Assembly (NCBI RefSeq): GCF_013031355.1
Contig: NZ_WPZO01000006.1
Span: 124,001 to 188,000 of the forward strand
DNA: 64,000 nucleotides
Reading direction: 5' to 3'
Origin: Ruegeria arenilitoris
Lineage (GTDB): Bacteria; Pseudomonadota; Alphaproteobacteria; Rhodobacterales; Rhodobacteraceae
Part shown: positions 62,160 to 64,000 of the stretch, piece after piece
Numbering within the stretch: position 1 is the first letter of the stretch
Layout of the letters: the number at the start of each line of letters is the position of its first letter
Notes under the pieces: model-generated
What the model was told of the DNA's origin: nothing
The model's input: the letters and a program-made list of their open reading frames with translations, nothing else
Database searches by the model: none
Translations under genes and position numbers: made by a program

Positions 62160-63054
62160 CACCCACCTCCGCTGGAGGCAGCGCGGCTTCGGGCTGGGTG
62201 GGGCCAACGATGCGGCCCGGGTCCCGAATGGTGGGGGCGGACTGGTACCGCAACACACGCAGGAATTCGAGCCGTTCGAAGTCTGCCGACAGACGTACCC
62301 GCAGACGGCCTCCGGGGTCGGCGGTGATCTGGCCGATCAGCAGGCCGGCCGGGAATACGCCACCATCGCCTGAGGTCACAACACGGTCACCGGGACGGAC
62401 CAGTTCGCGGTTCTCCAGAAACTCGACGGCGGGGGCTGGGGTATTGTCGCCAGTGATCAGGGCGGTTTGGCCCGAGGGCTGAATGGTTGCCGGGATCGCG
62501 CTGGAGGCGTCAGTCATCAGGATCACCCGCGCCGTGTCCGGGCCCACGCCCGAGATGCGCCCGACCACACCGATCCCGTCCATCGTGGCCCACCCATCGG
62601 TGATGCCGTCGCGTTCACCCACGTTCAACAGCACGGACTGCCGGAAGGGCGAGCCGCTGTCAGCCATCACAACCCCGGTGATATAGGTCAGGCGTGGATC
62701 GAGGCGCACATTGTTCAGGTCCAGCAGCCGGGCGTTTTCCTGTTCCAGCTGTAGCGCGGCCTCTTTCCAGGCGCGCATCAGGCGCAACTCGCTGCGCAAT
62801 TCCTGGTTCTGTTCGCTCAGGCGCTGATAGCTTTGGAAGTCGCGGGCCAGATTGACGACGGCAGTGACCGGGACCATCGCCCATTCCATCGACGGCACGA
62901 CCCGGTCGACGACCTGTGCACGGAACCGTTCAACCCGCGGGCTGTCGATACGCCAGACCAGAAAGATGGCCAACAGGCACAGCACCACGATCCCCAACAG
63001 CAGGCGGCGCAAGGGGGTGGTGTATTCGTCGCGCTGTGATCGGTCTTTTGCCAC
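62152..63054 (-). CDS. mreC: rod shape-determining protein MreC
   Basis: This 300-residue protein has a single N-terminal helix (LRRLLLGIVVLCLLAIFLVWRI), a coiled coil (SYQRLSEQNQELRSELRLMRAWKEAALQLEQENARLLDL) and the beta-barrel core with DSGSPFRQSVLLNVGERDGITDGWATMDGIGVVGRI. It links cytosolic MreB to periplasmic PBP2. The start codon is GTG (63052-63054). It starts 58 bp after mreB. Confidence 0.97.
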   Translation of the reverse strand: MAKDRSQRDEYTTPLRRLLLGIVVLCLLAIFLVWRIDSPRVERFRAQVVDRVVPSMEWAMVPVTAVVNLARDFQSYQRLSEQNQELRSELRLMRAWKEAALQLEQENARLLDLNNVRLDPRLTYITGVVMADSGSPFRQSVLLNVGERDGITDGWATMDGIGVVGRISGVGPDTARVILMTDASSAIPATIQPSGQTALITGDNTPAPAVEFLENRELVRPGDRVVTSGDGGVFPAGLLIGQITADPGGRLRVRLSADFERLEFLRVLRYQSAPTIRDPGRIVGPTQPEAALPPAEVGDG

Positions 63055-63112
63055 AGGTTACCTTCCCGTGCTGCTCGTGCCGAGTTTACCCTAATTTTAA
63101 AGGGTGCGCGCC

Positions 63113-64000
<888 letters not shown>

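Overview
The window is about 64 kb of bacterial chromosome of moderately high GC, densely packed with housekeeping genes, mostly in short operons joined by ATGA or TGATG overlaps. Gene content points to an alphaproteobacterium of the Rhodobacterales, Roseobacter group (Ruegeria/Phaeobacter-like). The evidence is an ethylmalonyl-CoA pathway (ccr, ecm, mch, an Mcl2-type lyase), an RpoHII-type heat-shock sigma factor, an HvrA-like H-NS protein, a LuxR/LuxI pair with CtrA-type TTAA-N7-TTAA sites, and a BMP-type nucleoside ABC transporter. No rRNA gene, intact tRNA gene, CRISPR array, prophage or insertion sequence was seen.

Layout. 1-8065 (minus): TCA-cycle cluster mdh, DUF1963 gene, sucC, sucD, a secreted unknown, DUF805 gene, sucA (sucA runs off the left edge). 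8226-12830: TSUP transporter, small secreted protein, then mcl2, nnrU-like, DUF1737 and mch (ethylmalonyl-CoA pathway) and a DUF1194 gene. 13044-16949: sdhCDAB with two small genes behind it. 16981-23052: deoD, hvrA-like gene, ethylmalonyl-CoA mutase, a membrane acyltransferase and crotonyl-CoA carboxylase/reductase. 23259-24858: quorum-sensing island (small protein, luxR, luxI). 24919-28870: RecD-like helicase, SDR enzyme, TIGR02186 protein and TSUP permease. 29215-33939 (minus): nucleoside/BMP ABC transporter. 34099-38786 (minus): nfuA-tsaB-rimI, DsbA-fold isomerase, universal stress protein, branched-chain aminotransferase, trpS. 38873-45049: rhomboid-like protein, murJ, glnD, LpoA-like lipoprotein. 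45138-50955: rsmI, yraN, gshB, yifB, a GST fusion, a phosphatase and cobU. 51057-57596: rpoHII, chaN, coaBC, dut, a membrane-anchored MoeB/ThiF protein and an M3 peptidase. 57593-64000 (minus): ghrA, rodA, mrdA, mreD, mreC, mreB (mreB runs off the right edge).

How the genes work together. Most of the TCA cycle from 2-oxoglutarate to oxaloacetate (sucA, sucCD, sdhCDAB, mdh) lies within 17 kb of key ethylmalonyl-CoA pathway enzymes, which feed acetyl-CoA carbon into the same intermediates. The sucC and sdhC upstream regions carry the same regulatory signature: two 10-bp TGTGATCACA-type palindromes with centres 21 bp apart, about 110 bp before the start codon. This suggests one shared regulator. 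The sdhC leader also has a perfect 16-bp inverted repeat. The luxR and luxI promoter regions each hold a perfect CtrA-type site, consistent with coupling of quorum sensing to the CtrA phosphorelay known in this group. The right end is the classical rod-shape operon, and murJ with an LpoA-like lipoprotein adds further cell-wall functions.

No clearly new multi-gene system was found. The best leads are the shared TCA palindromes, the sdhC inverted repeat, the CtrA sites, a catalytically dead rhomboid, a tRNA-like fragment in the ccr leader and accessory genes inserted into the suc cluster.
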